A stretch of 64,000 nt of DNA from Chitinophagaceae bacterium LGM1 (GCA_018604165.1 CP075895.1:248001-312000); one strand, 5' to 3'; positions 17,632 through 27,447 are shown, counted from the first letter of the stretch. Program-made: numbers and translations. The notes: generated by a model from the letters alone, not told the origin.

Positions 17632-18930
17632 TTAGGGGGTATTTTGTTGCAGTCCTTCGGTAAAGGCTATCAGCAGTTTTGCCAACCCGTCAATATTCGC
17701 CAATGATATTTCTTTTGCCACATCAAACACATCATGATAATAAGGCTTCGTACCATTGCTGTATATGAACACGCCTTTTACACCCGCATCGCAAAACGGC
17801 CAGTGGTCGCTATTTTGGGTTTGTTCTCTTTTATTGATTTTAGGGATGTAGCCTTTCTGTCCGTTTATTTTATCCATCAGTGCATACTCCGTATTATTAG
17901 CGTATGCATTCACCATGGTAATGCCATTAGTAGCATCGCCCGTCATATCGAGGTTTACCAGAAAGCGGATTTTCTCCAACGGAAACAAAGGATATTTCAC
18001 ATAATGCTCTGACCCCAGCAAGCCTGCTTCCTCGCCACTAAACATCATGAACGCGATAGAATATTTCTGTGGATGCTCAGCAAAGTATTGTGCCAGATAC
18101 ATAACCATGGCTGTGCCGCTTGCATTATCGTGCGCACCGGGGAAGATGGCTTGTCTGCCCATTTGCCCAAGATGGTCGTAATGGGCACTGAACACAATAA
18201 AGCTATCGGGCTGCTCCGTACCTGCCACATAGCCTATTACGTTTTGTGCTTTGAAGTTGGGGTTCATCTTTGCTTCGATGGTTACGGCAGCTTTGCGCGG
18301 GTGTTTGGGTAGTATGCTGTCTTGCACGGTAACCAATGTAGCGGGCACATTATCGGTACTGGCATACCATATCATCTTACCTTTTTTGGGCAGTATAAAT
18401 AACCCTTTAGGAAAGGCTTTGGGGAAACTACGGGTATTGTAACCAAAGTATTTGATGACTGTATCAGCGTTTTTCAAATAGTAACCATGCTCTGTGTTGG
18501 CAACCTTTTTTAGCACATCACGCCACTTCACGGAGTCTTTTACATTTTTCAGGTCTATATGTTTTAGTTTGATGGTGCCATCGGTTATGTAGCTGCTTGC
18601 TGCCGCATCTGTTATAAAATCTTCACCCGGCACCAGCACTGTTTTATTAATCTTCATCAGTACATCTCCCGGAAAGGTATTGATAGGGAAGAAGTAGGGT
18701 TGATAATAGCTGCTGTCTTTGTCGAAAGACTTGAGCCCGATAGCACGAAAATGATTGCTGATGTGTTTGGCTGCTTTTTCACCGCCCTTAAATACATACC
18801 CCCTGCCATGCATAGACGATGAGGACAACCTTTGGATGTGGTATTTTAAAAACCGCTTTTCATCTTGTGCTTTCGCGGCCGTTGTAAAAAGGAATAAGTT
18901 CACTATTAAAAGGCATCCTACAATTCTCAT
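17632..18930 (-). CDS. Secreted M28 family metallopeptidase
   Basis: 432 residues from the ATG at 18930 (MRIVGCLLIVNLFLFTTAAKAQ, a signal peptide). The in-frame ATG at 18999 would lie upstream of the promoter element. Zinc-site residues are visible in FSAHYDHLG, GAHDNASGTAMV, FSGEEAGLLGS, NLDMTGD and the terminal His of KPYYHDVFD. QNSDHWPF before the last motif is typical of M28 aminopeptidases. Unlike the M28 protein at 6647 it has no PDZ domain. The substrate is unknown. Confidence 0.87.
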   Translation of the reverse strand: MRIVGCLLIVNLFLFTTAAKAQDEKRFLKYHIQRLSSSSMHGRGYVFKGGEKAAKHISNHFRAIGLKSFDKDSSYYQPYFFPINTFPGDVLMKINKTVLVPGEDFITDAAASSYITDGTIKLKHIDLKNVKDSVKWRDVLKKVANTEHGYYLKNADTVIKYFGYNTRSFPKAFPKGLFILPKKGKMIWYASTDNVPATLVTVQDSILPKHPRKAAVTIEAKMNPNFKAQNVIGYVAGTEQPDSFIVFSAHYDHLGQMGRQAIFPGAHDNASGTAMVMYLAQYFAEHPQKYSIAFMMFSGEEAGLLGSEHYVKYPLFPLEKIRFLVNLDMTGDATNGITMVNAYANNTEYALMDKINGQKGYIPKINKREQTQNSDHWPFCDAGVKGVFIYSNGTKPYYHDVFDVAKEISLANIDGLAKLLIAFTEGLQQNTP

Positions 18931-18962
18931 AAACAAAGTCCTTTTGATTGGTTTTGGCTTGC

Positions 18963-18970
18963 CAAAATTA
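18963..18970 (-). promoter_or_regulatory. Bacteroidota -7 promoter element for the M28 peptidase
   Basis: Minus-strand TAATTTTG, an exact TAnnTTTG match, 33 bases upstream of the ATG at 18930. Confidence 0.45.
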
Positions 18971-19113
18971 AGGATTGCGGTTGTTGGTTTTGCAGTCATT
19001 CATTGGCTTTGCATAGATTTTTATTATTTATCATGTAAATGCTTGCAAGTATGCTACATTCTTTATTAATTTTATATATCATCGTCCACGATTTGTGAAC
19101 GCTAGCCTCTTGT

Positions 19114-20148
19114 ATGAACGCAACAGAATTGAGAATCATTCACATGGCATTAGATAGCCTTGAAGCTAACCCATTGTTTCAAGGTATGTGGAAATATGTG
19201 CTGGATGAGGGCGAGGATATGCAAATAAGCCTCTATGCCCGCGACAGGACGTTGCGATTCAAAACAGAAACAAGACAAGAGTTGCGAACAAGGCATATAC
19301 CCTACCTGCTGGAGCTTGCCCAAAAGAAACAACCCTTGATGGTAATTGGCGGCAAGATATACCCCGATGTAAAAGAGGCGCTCCGCCAGCAGCACATACC
19401 CTATTTGGAAGCCAACGGCAATATCTCCATACAGCAAGACGAGCTGTTTATATGGGTGGATAGCAACAAGGCCGTGAACCTGCATAAGGGGCGCACCAAC
19501 AGGGCATTTACCAAAGCGGGGCTAAAGGTTTTGTTTCACTTGCTGATGACGGAGCGTTTTGTAACCCTTCCATACAGAGAGTTGTCTACCCTCACCGCTA
19601 CCAGCCTTGGCAATGTTACCAACGTAATGAACGCCCTGCGCGAAGCAGGCTACCTGTACGAAACCCCGACTGGCGAACTGAAACTGCGTAACAAAAAACA
19701 ACTGCTGGATAAATGGGTGGCGTGCTACGAACAACTACTGAAGCCATCCATAGAGATAGGTACGTTTCGCTTCATCAACCAGCAAGACCATGAAACATGG
19801 CGGCGTGTACCGTTGGAAAACCGTAAGACACTATGGGGGGCAGAGGCCGGTGCGCATTTGCTGACAGGGCAGCTACGCCCGCACAAGCTGGTAATATATA
19901 CCACTGAAAGCCGCAACGACCTCATTAACCAATACCGACTTGTGCGAGATACTGAGGGGTATATTACCGTGTATCACAAATTCTGGAACTACGATGGCTT
20001 TCGTAGCAACATAACCCCGCCTGTGCTGCTGTATGCCGACCTGCTACACACGGGTGATGCCGCTACACTATCTGTTGCCCAACGCATATACGACGACCAC
20101 CTGAAAGATACCATTGAGGGGTATAGCAGTGTATTTAGCAAGGGGTAA
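19114..20148 (+). CDS. AbiEi-like type IV toxin-antitoxin family antitoxin / winged-helix regulator, orphan
   Basis: 344 residues. The pattern PLMVIGGKIYPDVKEALRQQ, then IPYLEANGNISI and LFIWVDSNK (about residues 70-120), a winged helix-turn-helix (about 130-195, LGNVTNVMNALREAGYL), and a C-terminal domain with LWGAEAGAHLLTGQLRP and VLLYADLLHTGD match the AbiEi-like antitoxin family common in Bacteroidota and cyanobacteria. In the classical system AbiEi represses the operon and neutralises the AbiEii nucleotidyltransferase toxin. No AbiEii-like gene is adjacent: the upstream gene is an M28 peptidase on the other strand and the downstream gene a T9SS protein. A 19-bp inverted repeat lies 15 bases after the stop codon. 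GC content is higher than in the downstream gene. Confidence 0.7.
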   Translation: MNATELRIIHMALDSLEANPLFQGMWKYVLDEGEDMQISLYARDRTLRFKTETRQELRTRHIPYLLELAQKKQPLMVIGGKIYPDVKEALRQQHIPYLEANGNISIQQDELFIWVDSNKAVNLHKGRTNRAFTKAGLKVLFHLLMTERFVTLPYRELSTLTATSLGNVTNVMNALREAGYLYETPTGELKLRNKKQLLDKWVACYEQLLKPSIEIGTFRFINQQDHETWRRVPLENRKTLWGAEAGAHLLTGQLRPHKLVIYTTESRNDLINQYRLVRDTEGYITVYHKFWNYDGFRSNITPPVLLYADLLHTGDAATLSVAQRIYDDHLKDTIEGYSSVFSKG

Positions 20149-20163
20149 GTATTTTGCTTAGTA

Positions 20164-20223
20164 TTTGTTGCGTTTTGTTGCAATTTGCGGGATTTTGTAA
20201 AAACTGCAACAAAATGCAACAAA
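20164..20223. repeat. 19-bp inverted repeat made of TTTGTTGC units
   Basis: The left arm 20164-20182 and right arm 20205-20223 are reverse complements with one mismatch (G·U compatible in RNA), separated by 22 bases. Each arm is itself a tandem of (T)TTGTTGC. No U-tract follows on either strand, so it is a poor intrinsic terminator and may instead be an operator or other protein-binding site. Confidence 0.6.
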
Positions 20224-20416
20224 TTACAGAAACGATTAACGCATGGCTTTTTCAAAGAGCATTTTACTATAGCAAATATACGCAATTTTATTAATAACAC
20301 TGTTTTAAAAAATCAATATGTAAATAGCCTAAACGCTATCTCATAGCTAAGCTTGATGGAATGTAGCCTATTGTTTACAGGTAAAATATGTTATCGAGTG
20401 AATAATATTTATTCTG

Positions 20417-20424
20417 TAATTTTG
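20417..20424 (+). promoter_or_regulatory. Bacteroidota -7 promoter element for the T9SS surface protein
   Basis: TAATTTTG, an exact TAnnTTTG match, 52 bases upstream of the chosen ATG at 20476. It lies inside the longer reading frame that begins at 20353, arguing against that start. Confidence 0.5.
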
Positions 20425-20475
20425 ATAACAGGCATAAATAAAAATTACGCTTATAGATACAAATATTGCACAAAT

Positions 20476-22287
20476 ATGAAACTAACTCTATTCAGCAGAT
20501 TGTCTATTTCACTGCTAATCTTCTTGTCTGTTAACACTTCTTTTGCTACTAAATACACCGCAATATCATCCGGTAGTTTTAATAGCACTTCAACATGGCA
20601 AGGGGGATTAATACCGACATTTATATTTAGTGGAAATGATACTATATATATTCCGGCAGGCATCACAGTAAGCTCAAGTTCTGACATCACATTTTCAGGC
20701 AACTCGGCAAATGACAGATTAATTATAGATGGTGCATTGAGTATGCCCAATAATACATTACGTATTAACCATCTAAGGTTCGATGGTAATTTAGGAGCTG
20801 TTGTTACAACAGATAGTTTTGGGGGAGACTTTACTTCTGGTTTTCTTTTTGTTGGGGATGTAAATACGAGAGCCATGGATGGAAGTGGTATATCAGTCAT
20901 GTCTAGTGCGCAGTTCAATATAGATAGTTTATTGTATATAAAAGATAGTCTTGAAATGTCGGGAAAAATCACAATAGGTGATGGAGCATTAATAATATTA
21001 GAAGGTAATGCTGTAGAACCTTTACCTGTATTGAGATTAATGCCATTTTCAGGGCTTTTTGATCCAGTTGGATATTTTGATCTAATGTATAAAGGCGATA
21101 AAGTATATGCTGGTATTGAAATTGGCTCGCGTACAAAGAGTATCACCATTGATATGAACTCAAGTCAAAAACAAGTAGTTTTTGCAATACCGTCCAGTGG
21201 TATGTCTGTATCAGGAAAGTTGAATATAAAGACTGGAATGTTGGTATTGAATGACCGCCATTTAGTATTCTTCGATGGTTCGAACGTAGACGTGAGTACC
21301 AATGGCAGCATTTTCAGTACAAAATATTCAAACATAGATATTTGGCGACTATCTGGCCCAAACAGCACACTTAGATTTGCACCTGGCGGAGATACAGTTA
21401 ATACACTTACAATGCATGAGCATGTAGTAGTAAACCTTGCATCAGACCTATCTATTATTGGATGGGTTATGCTGTATAAAGGAAGGATTAATGTTCAAAA
21501 TAACACCTTGAAATTGATGCCTGGTGTTACAATATCAGGGGCTAACGGCTCTAATTATATCATTACAGATGGTGGTGGATATTTAAGCTCGTATCTCCAT
21601 CTTTCTTCTTCTTCACCGAGAAGGGGTGTATATGCACCGATAGGAACAAGTACTTCTTATATGCCTATTCAAATAGGAACAAACCCGAATAATGAATTTG
21701 TTTTGACAAGAGTTTTCCCTGGAGTAAGAGAAAAAGCAGTGACAGGACCACTCTGGTCTGCAACCAGGCCTGTTGTTGATGCAACATGGGAAGTAAAGGG
21801 GCTTACATCAAGCCAAAATCTCTATGTTGAGCCAATGTGGTTTCCTTCACAAGAAGTGAATGGATTTAATATTTTCAATGGCGCATACCTAAGCCAATAC
21901 GACAGTATTGGTGGCTGGGATTATTCTACAGGGCAATTAGTTGCATCAAGTTCCAATGGTCTGTTTAGTTTAAAAGGTCGGTCATCAGATAAGGTCGGTT
22001 ATTTTACAGCTTTTGATATCAATACAAGGCTAGGGATTAATAATACTGCAAAGCATCAATATATCAACATCTACCCCAATCCTGCAAAAGACAAACTTAC
22101 AATAGATGGATTGATAGGCAATAATCATATCAGTATACTCGATGTGTTGGGCAGAATAGTTTATCAATCATCAACTCGGAAACAGAAACATGAAGTTGAT
22201 ATGAGTGGTTTTGCAACAGGCAATTATATATTTGAAATAAGTGATGATAGCAACAATAAAAGCAGTCTGAAAATAACTAAAGAATAA
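20476..22287 (+). CDS. T9SS type A sorting domain-containing surface protein
   Basis: 603 residues from the ATG at 20476, where a signal peptide begins (MKLTLFSRLSISLLIFLSVN). An in-frame ATG at 20353 would add 41 residues with no signal character and precede the promoter. The body is beta-strand rich, Ser/Thr/Asn rich and lacks a recognised catalytic motif; SGSFNSTSTWQGGLIPT near residue 30 is a block seen in many Bacteroidota surface proteins. Residues about 530-603 form a type A sorting domain (NIYPNPAKDKLTIDG ... GNYIFEIS), directing export and surface anchoring by type IX secretion. It is distinctly more AT-rich than neighbouring genes. The function is unknown; adhesin or matrix protein is only a guess. 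Confidence 0.75.
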   Translation: MKLTLFSRLSISLLIFLSVNTSFATKYTAISSGSFNSTSTWQGGLIPTFIFSGNDTIYIPAGITVSSSSDITFSGNSANDRLIIDGALSMPNNTLRINHLRFDGNLGAVVTTDSFGGDFTSGFLFVGDVNTRAMDGSGISVMSSAQFNIDSLLYIKDSLEMSGKITIGDGALIILEGNAVEPLPVLRLMPFSGLFDPVGYFDLMYKGDKVYAGIEIGSRTKSITIDMNSSQKQVVFAIPSSGMSVSGKLNIKTGMLVLNDRHLVFFDGSNVDVSTNGSIFSTKYSNIDIWRLSGPNSTLRFAPGGDTVNTLTMHEHVVVNLASDLSIIGWVMLYKGRINVQNNTLKLMPGVTISGANGSNYIITDGGGYLSSYLHLSSSSPRRGVYAPIGTSTSYMPIQIGTNPNNEFVLTRVFPGVREKAVTGPLWSATRPVVDATWEVKGLTSSQNLYVEPMWFPSQEVNGFNIFNGAYLSQYDSIGGWDYSTGQLVASSSNGLFSLKGRSSDKVGYFTAFDINTRLGINNTAKHQYINIYPNPAKDKLTIDGLIGNNHISILDVLGRIVYQSSTRKQKHEVDMSGFATGNYIFEISDDSNNKSSLKITKE

Positions 22288-22303
22288 TCTGTGCATTACA
22301 CAC

Positions 22304-22337
22304 AAAAAAGCGGGTGGAAATTTCCACCCGCTTTTTT
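22304..22337. terminator. Bidirectional terminator (convergent T9SS gene and clpC)
   Basis: A perfect 17-bp palindrome, AAAAAAGCGGGTGGAAA followed by its complement, with A and T runs at the ends so that a U-tract forms in both directions. It lies between the convergent stop codons. Confidence 0.9.
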
Positions 22338-22356
22338 AATCAAACCAACCCGTCCT

Positions 22357-24897
22357 CTACTCTGCTTTTTTTGATTCTTCTTTCTTCGGCTTGCCTTTGT
22401 CTATGCTGAAGATGATTTTCTTTTCTTCCTCGCTGTAGTCGGCTTTTACGGTGTCGCCTTCCTGTATGCGGTGGTTCAGTATCTCTTCTGCCAACGGGTC
22501 TTCCAGATATTTCTGTATAGCCCTGTGCAACGGGCGCGCGCCAAACTGCTGGTCGTAGCCTTTTTCGGAGATGTATTTTTTTGCACCTGCCGTCAGCTCC
22601 AACGTAAAGCCCAATGTGTTCAATCGCTTCATTACATCTTTCATAATGATGTCAATGATTTGCGCGATGTGTGTTTCGTCGAGCGAGTTGAAGATGATAA
22701 CATCGTCAATACGATTGAGGAATTCGGGCGAGAAAGTACGCTTCAATGCTTTTTCTATCACGCCTTTACTCAGTTCATCCGCGTTCTCTACTTTGGTAGC
22801 CGTAGCAAAGCCCACACCCGCACCAAAATCTTTCAACTGGCGTACACCAATATTAGATGTCATGATGATGAGTGTGTTTTTGAAATCTACTTTTCTGCCA
22901 AGCCCGTCTGTCAACTGCCCATCGTCCAACACCTGTAGCAGTATGTTGAATATATCGGGGTGTGCTTTTTCAATTTCGTCGAGCAAGACCACGCTATACG
23001 GTTTGCGACGTACTTTTTCGGTAAGCTGACCACCCTCTTCATAACCCACATATCCCGGAGGTGCACCTATCAGGCGGCTGAGCGAGAATTTTTCCATGTA
23101 CTCACTCATATCCACACGTATCAGTGCTTCGTCACTATCAAACATATAACGTGCCAACGCGCGCGCCAGTTCCGTTTTACCCACACCCGTAGGGCCGAGG
23201 AATATAAACGAGCCGATGGGTTTGCGCGGGTCTTTCAGGCCTACACGGTTTCGCTGTATGGCTTTCACCACTTTAGCTATTGCCTCGTCTTGCCCTACTA
23301 CCGCGCCTTTCAGGTCGTCGCCCATGCGGCGTAGTTTGGCACTTTCGGCTTCTACCATGCGCATCACGGGTATGCCCGTCATCATGCTGATGACTTCGGC
23401 AATATGCTCTTCGTGTATAGGGAAGCGTCTATGCTTTGCTTCTTCTTCCCATTCGGCTTTGGCTTTTTCCAGTTCTTCGCCCAAGCGTTTTTCCCTGTCG
23501 CGCAGTGCAGCGGCTTCTTCAAAACGCTGGCTCTTAACTACTTTATTTTTCTCTTGCTTGATGTCTTCAATTTTCTTTTCAAGCTCCAGTATATTTTCAG
23601 GAACGTTGATGTTTTTGAGGTGTACGCGCGCGCCTACTTCGTCCATCACGTCTATTGCTTTATCGGGCAGCAGACGGTCGGTCATGTAGCGGTCGCTCAG
23701 TTTCACACAGGCTTCAATCGCATCTTGGTCATAAGTTACGTTATGAAAATCCTCGTACTTGTTGCGTATGTTGTTGAGGATAATGATGGTTTCATCCACA
23801 CTTGGTGGTTCTATCAATACCTTCTGAAAGCGACGGTCGAGCGCACCGTCTTTCTCAATATACATACGGTATTCATCGAGTGTTGATGCGCCTATGCATT
23901 GCAGGTCGCCACGGGCAAGGGCAGGCTTGAAGATGTTGGAAGCATCGAGCGAGCCAGATGCGCCACCCGCACCTACGATGGTATGTATCTCGTCTATAAA
24001 CAAAATCACATCGCGGTTTTTCTCCAGTTCGTTCATGATGGCTTTCATCCTTTCTTCAAACTGTCCGCGGTATTTAGTACCTGCTACCAAAGCAGCCAGG
24101 TCGAGGCTGATAACACGCTTGTCGAACAACACGCGCGATACTTTGCGCTGCACGATGCGCAGTGCCAAGCCCTCAACAATAGCCGTTTTGCCCACGCCGG
24201 GTTCGCCTATCAATATCGGGTTGTTCTTTTTGCGGCGAGATAAGATTTGCGATACGCGCTCTATCTCTTCTTCGCGCCCAACAATGGGGTCCAGATTGCC
24301 GAGCTCTGCCAGTTTGGTAATATCGCGCCCGAAGTTGTCGAGCACGGGTGTTTTTGATTTTGAATTGCCGGTCGCAGGCTTGCGCTGCTGGAATTGTTTG
24401 CGCTCATCATCTTCATCAAAATCATCGCCGGGGTCGCTGTAATCGCCGCGCGGGGCATCGCCTTGCAATATACTCAGTTCATCTTTAAAGCGGTCGTAAT
24501 CAACCTGATACTGATGTAATATTTGCGTGGCTACGTTTTCTTTGTTTTTGAGGATGGACAGCATCAGGTGTTCGGTTTCTACCGTTGCACTCTTCAATGC
24601 TTTGGCTTCGAGCACAGTAATGCGTATTACTTTTTCGGCCTGCTTGGTAAGCGGCAGGCTGTTGACGTTTGAGAGGGGTTTGTTGCTTTTGTCCTTAATA
24701 GCACTTTCCAGTTCTTTGCGCAAATCAAACAGATCTACCTGCATGGTTTGCAGCACGCGTACAGCCAACCCTTCACCATCTCTGATAAGGCCCAGCAACA
24801 GGTGCTCGGTGCCTATGAAATCGTTACCTAAGCGGAGGGCTTCCTCGCGGCTGTAGGATATGATTTCTTTGACTTTTGGTGAGAAATTAGAATCCAT
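22357..24897 (-). CDS. clpC: ATP-dependent Clp protease ATP-binding subunit ClpC
   Basis: 846 residues. Two Clp N-repeats (about 1-150, starting [20 protein letters not shown]), AAA domain 1 with Walker A GEPGVGKT (about 231) and Walker [10 protein letters not shown], a central UVR motif ([19 protein letters not shown], about 445-465), AAA domain 2 with Walker A GPTGVGKT (about 566) and [12 protein letters not shown], and a C-terminal D2-small domain. The UVR motif separates ClpC from ClpA and ClpB. It unfolds substrates for ClpP in the cytoplasm. A charged linker (about 155-185, [13 protein letters not shown]) follows the N-domain. It is monocistronic. Confidence 0.95.
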   Translation of the reverse strand: MDSNFSPKVKEIISYSREEALRLGNDFIGTEHLLLGLIRDGEGLAVRVLQTMQVDLFDLRKELESAIKDKSNKPLSNVNSLPLTKQAEKVIRITVLEAKALKSATVETEHLMLSILKNKENVATQILHQYQVDYDRFKDELSILQGDAPRGDYSDPGDDFDEDDERKQFQQRKPATGNSKSKTPVLDNFGRDITKLAELGNLDPIVGREEEIERVSQILSRRKKNNPILIGEPGVGKTAIVEGLALRIVQRKVSRVLFDKRVISLDLAALVAGTKYRGQFEERMKAIMNELEKNRDVILFIDEIHTIVGAGGASGSLDASNIFKPALARGDLQCIGASTLDEYRMYIEKDGALDRRFQKVLIEPPSVDETIIILNNIRNKYEDFHNVTYDQDAIEACVKLSDRYMTDRLLPDKAIDVMDEVGARVHLKNINVPENILELEKKIEDIKQEKNKVVKSQRFEEAAALRDREKRLGEELEKAKAEWEEEAKHRRFPIHEEHIAEVISMMTGIPVMRMVEAESAKLRRMGDDLKGAVVGQDEAIAKVVKAIQRNRVGLKDPRKPIGSFIFLGPTGVGKTELARALARYMFDSDEALIRVDMSEYMEKFSLSRLIGAPPGYVGYEEGGQLTEKVRRKPYSVVLLDEIEKAHPDIFNILLQVLDDGQLTDGLGRKVDFKNTLIIMTSNIGVRQLKDFGAGVGFATATKVENADELSKGVIEKALKRTFSPEFLNRIDDVIIFNSLDETHIAQIIDIIMKDVMKRLNTLGFTLELTAGAKKYISEKGYDQQFGARPLHRAIQKYLEDPLAEEILNHRIQEGDTVKADYSEEEKKIIFSIDKGKPKKEESKKAE

Positions 24898-24928
24898 GAA
24901 TCGTCCTTTGTTTTAGTAAATTTAAAGA

Positions 24929-24936
24929 TAAAGGTA
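24929..24936 (-). promoter_or_regulatory. Possible -7 promoter element for clpC
   Basis: Minus-strand TACCTTTA, close to TAnnTTTG, 32 bases upstream of the clpC ATG. Confidence 0.4.
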
Positions 24937-25092
24937 GTAGTAGCAGTATCGGGTTTCGCTATACGTGTATTGCCTGTTACCTTGCTACAAGCCCTCGTAT
25001 ATATTAAATATACGAAAGAAATTATAGCGCGATTGTTATTTTTATGGCGTATTAACAGCTTTGCTAATAACTGATTAACTACTTCTACGAAA

Positions 25093-25473
25093 ATGGAATT
25101 CAAAATTGATACCAAACCTACCTACAGCATTATAACACCCATTGATGCGCATATAGATGCTAATATGACAGCAGCCCTCAGCCAAAAATGTGATGAACTG
25201 GCAAAAAGCGGCAGTACTAATTACATAATTGACTTGCAACATTGCACAGTAGCCGACAATACGGCATTTGACGATTTGGTGCAAATGCACGAAAATTGCT
25301 ATAATAATTCACAATCGCTGGTGTTTACGGGCTTGCAGGATGGGGTGTTGCAACAACTACAAGCGCAAGAACTGGATATGGTGCTGAATGTAGCCCCGAA
25401 GATGATAGAAGCAGTAGACATAGTAAGCATGGAGATACTGGAGCGCGACTTGTTTGGTGAAAATGAAGAATAA
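25093..25473 (+). CDS. STAS-domain (anti-sigma-factor-antagonist-like) protein
   Basis: 126 residues. The alternating strand/helix pattern with IDAHIDANMTAALSQKCDEL and YIIDLQHCTVADNTAFDDL fits a STAS fold. The usual phosphorylatable Ser after the third strand is not obvious: the segment reads CTVADNTAFDDL. The acidic tail is ERDLFGENEE. It is followed after 46 bases by the ribonuclease Z gene, an arrangement known from other Bacteroidota. Its partner and function are unknown. Confidence 0.65.
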   Translation: MEFKIDTKPTYSIITPIDAHIDANMTAALSQKCDELAKSGSTNYIIDLQHCTVADNTAFDDLVQMHENCYNNSQSLVFTGLQDGVLQQLQAQELDMVLNVAPKMIEAVDIVSMEILERDLFGENEE

Positions 25474-25519
25474 GTAAAGAGCAGATTTACCCCCTGCCGA
25501 TTTTTTATAATTAATTGAA

Positions 25520-26422
25520 ATGAGAGTAACGATACTTGGCAATAACTCGGCACTGCCCGCATTTGGCAGGCATCCAACAGCACAGGCCGTGCATATTTGG
25601 GGAGAGTTATTGCTGATAGATTGTGGCGAGAGCACACAGATACAGATGCAACGCTTTGGTGTGAAGTGGCGCAACCTGAACCATATCTTCATCAGCCACA
25701 TGCATGGCGACCACTACTTTGGCCTGCCGGGACTTATAAACAGCATGAGCTTGTTAGGGCGCGCAAACCCACTGCATGTTTACGGACCGAAAGAACTGCT
25801 GCCCATAATAGACATGATACAAAGCGTAGCAGAAACGGTACTGACCTACGAGTTTCATTACCATGTACTGCCAGAGGGCGATGCGGTGTTGGTAGACAAC
25901 GAATACTATACTGTAAAATGCTTCCCCGTAGAACACAGAATACAGTGCCATGGTTTTTTGATAACCAGCAAAACACGTGGGCGCAAAATAGTACCTGAAA
26001 AATGCAGGGAGCATGAAGTGCCGCGCTACTACTACGACAAACTAAAGCAGGGCGAAGACTATGAAAGACAAGATGGTACAATCATAAAAAACGAATGGGT
26101 AACTACTGACCCGCTGCCACCTAAAGCATACGCTTACTGTGCAGATACATTGTTTACAGACAGCTTTGCAAAATACATACAGGGTGCAGATACGGTGTAT
26201 CACGAATGTACCTATATGGAACGCGATGCTGACAAAGCTGCACTGCGCTACCATAGCACCGCGAAGCAAGCCGCGCAGTTAGCCAATATGGTGGGTGCTA
26301 AACAATTGCTGCTCGGGCATTACTCATCCAAATACCGTGATATAGAACCGTTTGCAGAAGAAGCAAAAGAATTTTTTACCAATGTAATAGCCAGCCAGGA
26401 AGGGATGACGTATGATGTGTAA
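25520..26422 (+). CDS. rnz: Ribonuclease Z (tRNA 3'-processing endonuclease)
   Basis: 300 residues, the short tRNase Z length. The metallo-beta-lactamase motif ISHMHGDHYFGLPG (about residues 58-71) gives the HxHxDH zinc ligands. VEHRIQCHGFLI, the flexible-arm region and the terminal GHYSSKYRD are family features. It cleaves the 3' trailer from tRNA precursors to allow CCA addition. It lies immediately after the STAS gene and before a bidirectional hairpin terminator. Confidence 0.93.
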   Translation: MRVTILGNNSALPAFGRHPTAQAVHIWGELLLIDCGESTQIQMQRFGVKWRNLNHIFISHMHGDHYFGLPGLINSMSLLGRANPLHVYGPKELLPIIDMIQSVAETVLTYEFHYHVLPEGDAVLVDNEYYTVKCFPVEHRIQCHGFLITSKTRGRKIVPEKCREHEVPRYYYDKLKQGEDYERQDGTIIKNEWVTTDPLPPKAYAYCADTLFTDSFAKYIQGADTVYHECTYMERDADKAALRYHSTAKQAAQLANMVGAKQLLLGHYSSKYRDIEPFAEEAKEFFTNVIASQEGMTYDV

Positions 26423-26444
26423 GAATTATAAGCATATAAATAAA

Positions 26445-26469
26445 CGAAGCCACGCATTGCGTGGCTTCG
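26445..26469. terminator. Terminator hairpin between convergent rnz and the beta-barrel gene
   Basis: A perfect 11-bp stem CGAAGCCACGC / GCGTGGCTTCG with an ATT loop. On the minus strand it is followed by TTTATTTAT, and on the plus strand by a weak TAGTATAAT. Confidence 0.75.
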
Positions 26470-26490
26470 TAGTATAATGTTGTGTTTGAA

Positions 26491-27183
26491 TTATAAACCT
26501 GTAATACAGATACCTAAAGAATAAGGTGTTATTTCAGGACCTTCGCCGTCTTTGTATAGATTGGTAAGGTTGTATGTGCCAACAACGGATAAGTTGCCAT
26601 AGCCAAGGCGCAGGGTGCTGGCAAAGCGCCAGTTTTCCAGATACTGGCGGCTGTTGCTTTTATAGTTCACTTTTGTGCCATCTTCACGCCCTTTTAGTTT
26701 GGCACCCAATAGTGTACCTACGCGCATACCTACAGCTGCCTTAAAGCCTTTGTTGCGGTTGTATTTATTGCCGAAGAAGCGAAGCTCGAAAGGTGCTTCC
26801 AGATAAGTAAGGGCTACTTTATAGCGTTTATAATTTACTGTTTCGGGTATGAAGCGTACACGGGTAGAGTCTTTGTCGGTATTCATCACCTGCTGATTAT
26901 CCAGATAGATGTTGGATGTACCGATACCGATACCTGCCGCGAAGCTGAAGTTTGATTTTTTGATAGGGAAATCGTAACAGAGATATACGTTGGCACCACG
27001 GCCTATGCCTTTGGTTTTGATGCTGTCGGGTTTCATCCAGCCCTCATAGTTAAGTTGCAGCATAAAGAAATCGCGGGCGGGTTTTTGCACGGTGTTCTTT
27101 TTTCCCTCACCTTTTTCAAGGTCTTGCGCCCACAGCAAAGTTGGTATCAGCATCAGCGCCAGCAGGGCGAAGTGTTTTGTCAT
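26491..27183 (-). CDS. Outer-membrane beta-barrel protein
   Basis: 230 residues with a signal peptide (MTKHFALLALMLIPTLLWAQ). About eight amphipathic strands alternate with charged turns (for example NFSFAAGIGIGTSNIYL and LEAPFELRFFGNKY), as in the OMP_b-brl family common in Bacteroidota. No enzymatic motif. The function is unknown; it may be structural or a small porin-like barrel. Confidence 0.7.
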   Translation of the reverse strand: MTKHFALLALMLIPTLLWAQDLEKGEGKKNTVQKPARDFFMLQLNYEGWMKPDSIKTKGIGRGANVYLCYDFPIKKSNFSFAAGIGIGTSNIYLDNQQVMNTDKDSTRVRFIPETVNYKRYKVALTYLEAPFELRFFGNKYNRNKGFKAAVGMRVGTLLGAKLKGREDGTKVNYKSNSRQYLENWRFASTLRLGYGNLSVVGTYNLTNLYKDGEGPEITPYSLGICITGL

Positions 27184-27200
27184 AAACAGAAATTAGTGCG

Positions 27201-27208
27201 CAAATATA
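27201..27208 (-). promoter_or_regulatory. Bacteroidota -7 promoter element for the beta-barrel gene
   Basis: Minus-strand TATATTTG, an exact TAnnTTTG match, 18 bases upstream of the ATG at 27183. Confidence 0.5.
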
Positions 27209-27307
27209 ATAGTTGCCGGACGCATATTTTGTTAAAAATCAATATAGCATGGTGTTTGCTAATATGTAGTACAATCAAAAAAAGGGCATGATTTTCCTAA
27301 AAATCAT

Positions 27308-27315
27308 TAGTTTTG
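27308..27315 (+). promoter_or_regulatory. Bacteroidota -7 promoter element for tRNA-His
   Basis: TAGTTTTG, an exact TAnnTTTG match, 19 bases upstream of the tRNA 5' end. Confidence 0.55.
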
Positions 27316-27333
27316 CCGTCCCAAAGACGGTAT

Positions 27334-27408
<75 letters not shown>

Positions 27409-27420
27409 CATCTTTTTTGA

Positions 27421-27447
27421 AGCCTTGCAGATGCAGGGCTTTTTTTA
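27421..27447 (+). terminator. Terminator after tRNA-His
   Basis: An 8-bp stem (AGCCTTGC / GCAGGGCT, one G·U pair) with an AGAT loop at 27421-27440, followed by a run of T. It overlaps the 3' end of the convergent kinase gene by a few bases. Confidence 0.75.

Larger units (their letters stand above)
20149..20475. other. 327-base intergenic region: inverted repeat plus promoter
   Basis: It holds a 19-bp near-perfect inverted repeat (20164-20223) and an AT-rich promoter region for the T9SS gene with an exact -7 element at 20417-20424. No open frame with a credible product was seen in between. Confidence 0.6.

Noticed and set aside
19989-20300. 103-aa minus-strand frame across the AbiEi-like gene end and inverted repeat
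   Set aside because: No domain or promoter; overlaps the 3' end of a supported gene and a repeat.
22471-24442. Several 110-180 aa plus-strand frames opposite clpC
   Set aside because: They mirror clpC codons and lack any recognisable family or start signals.
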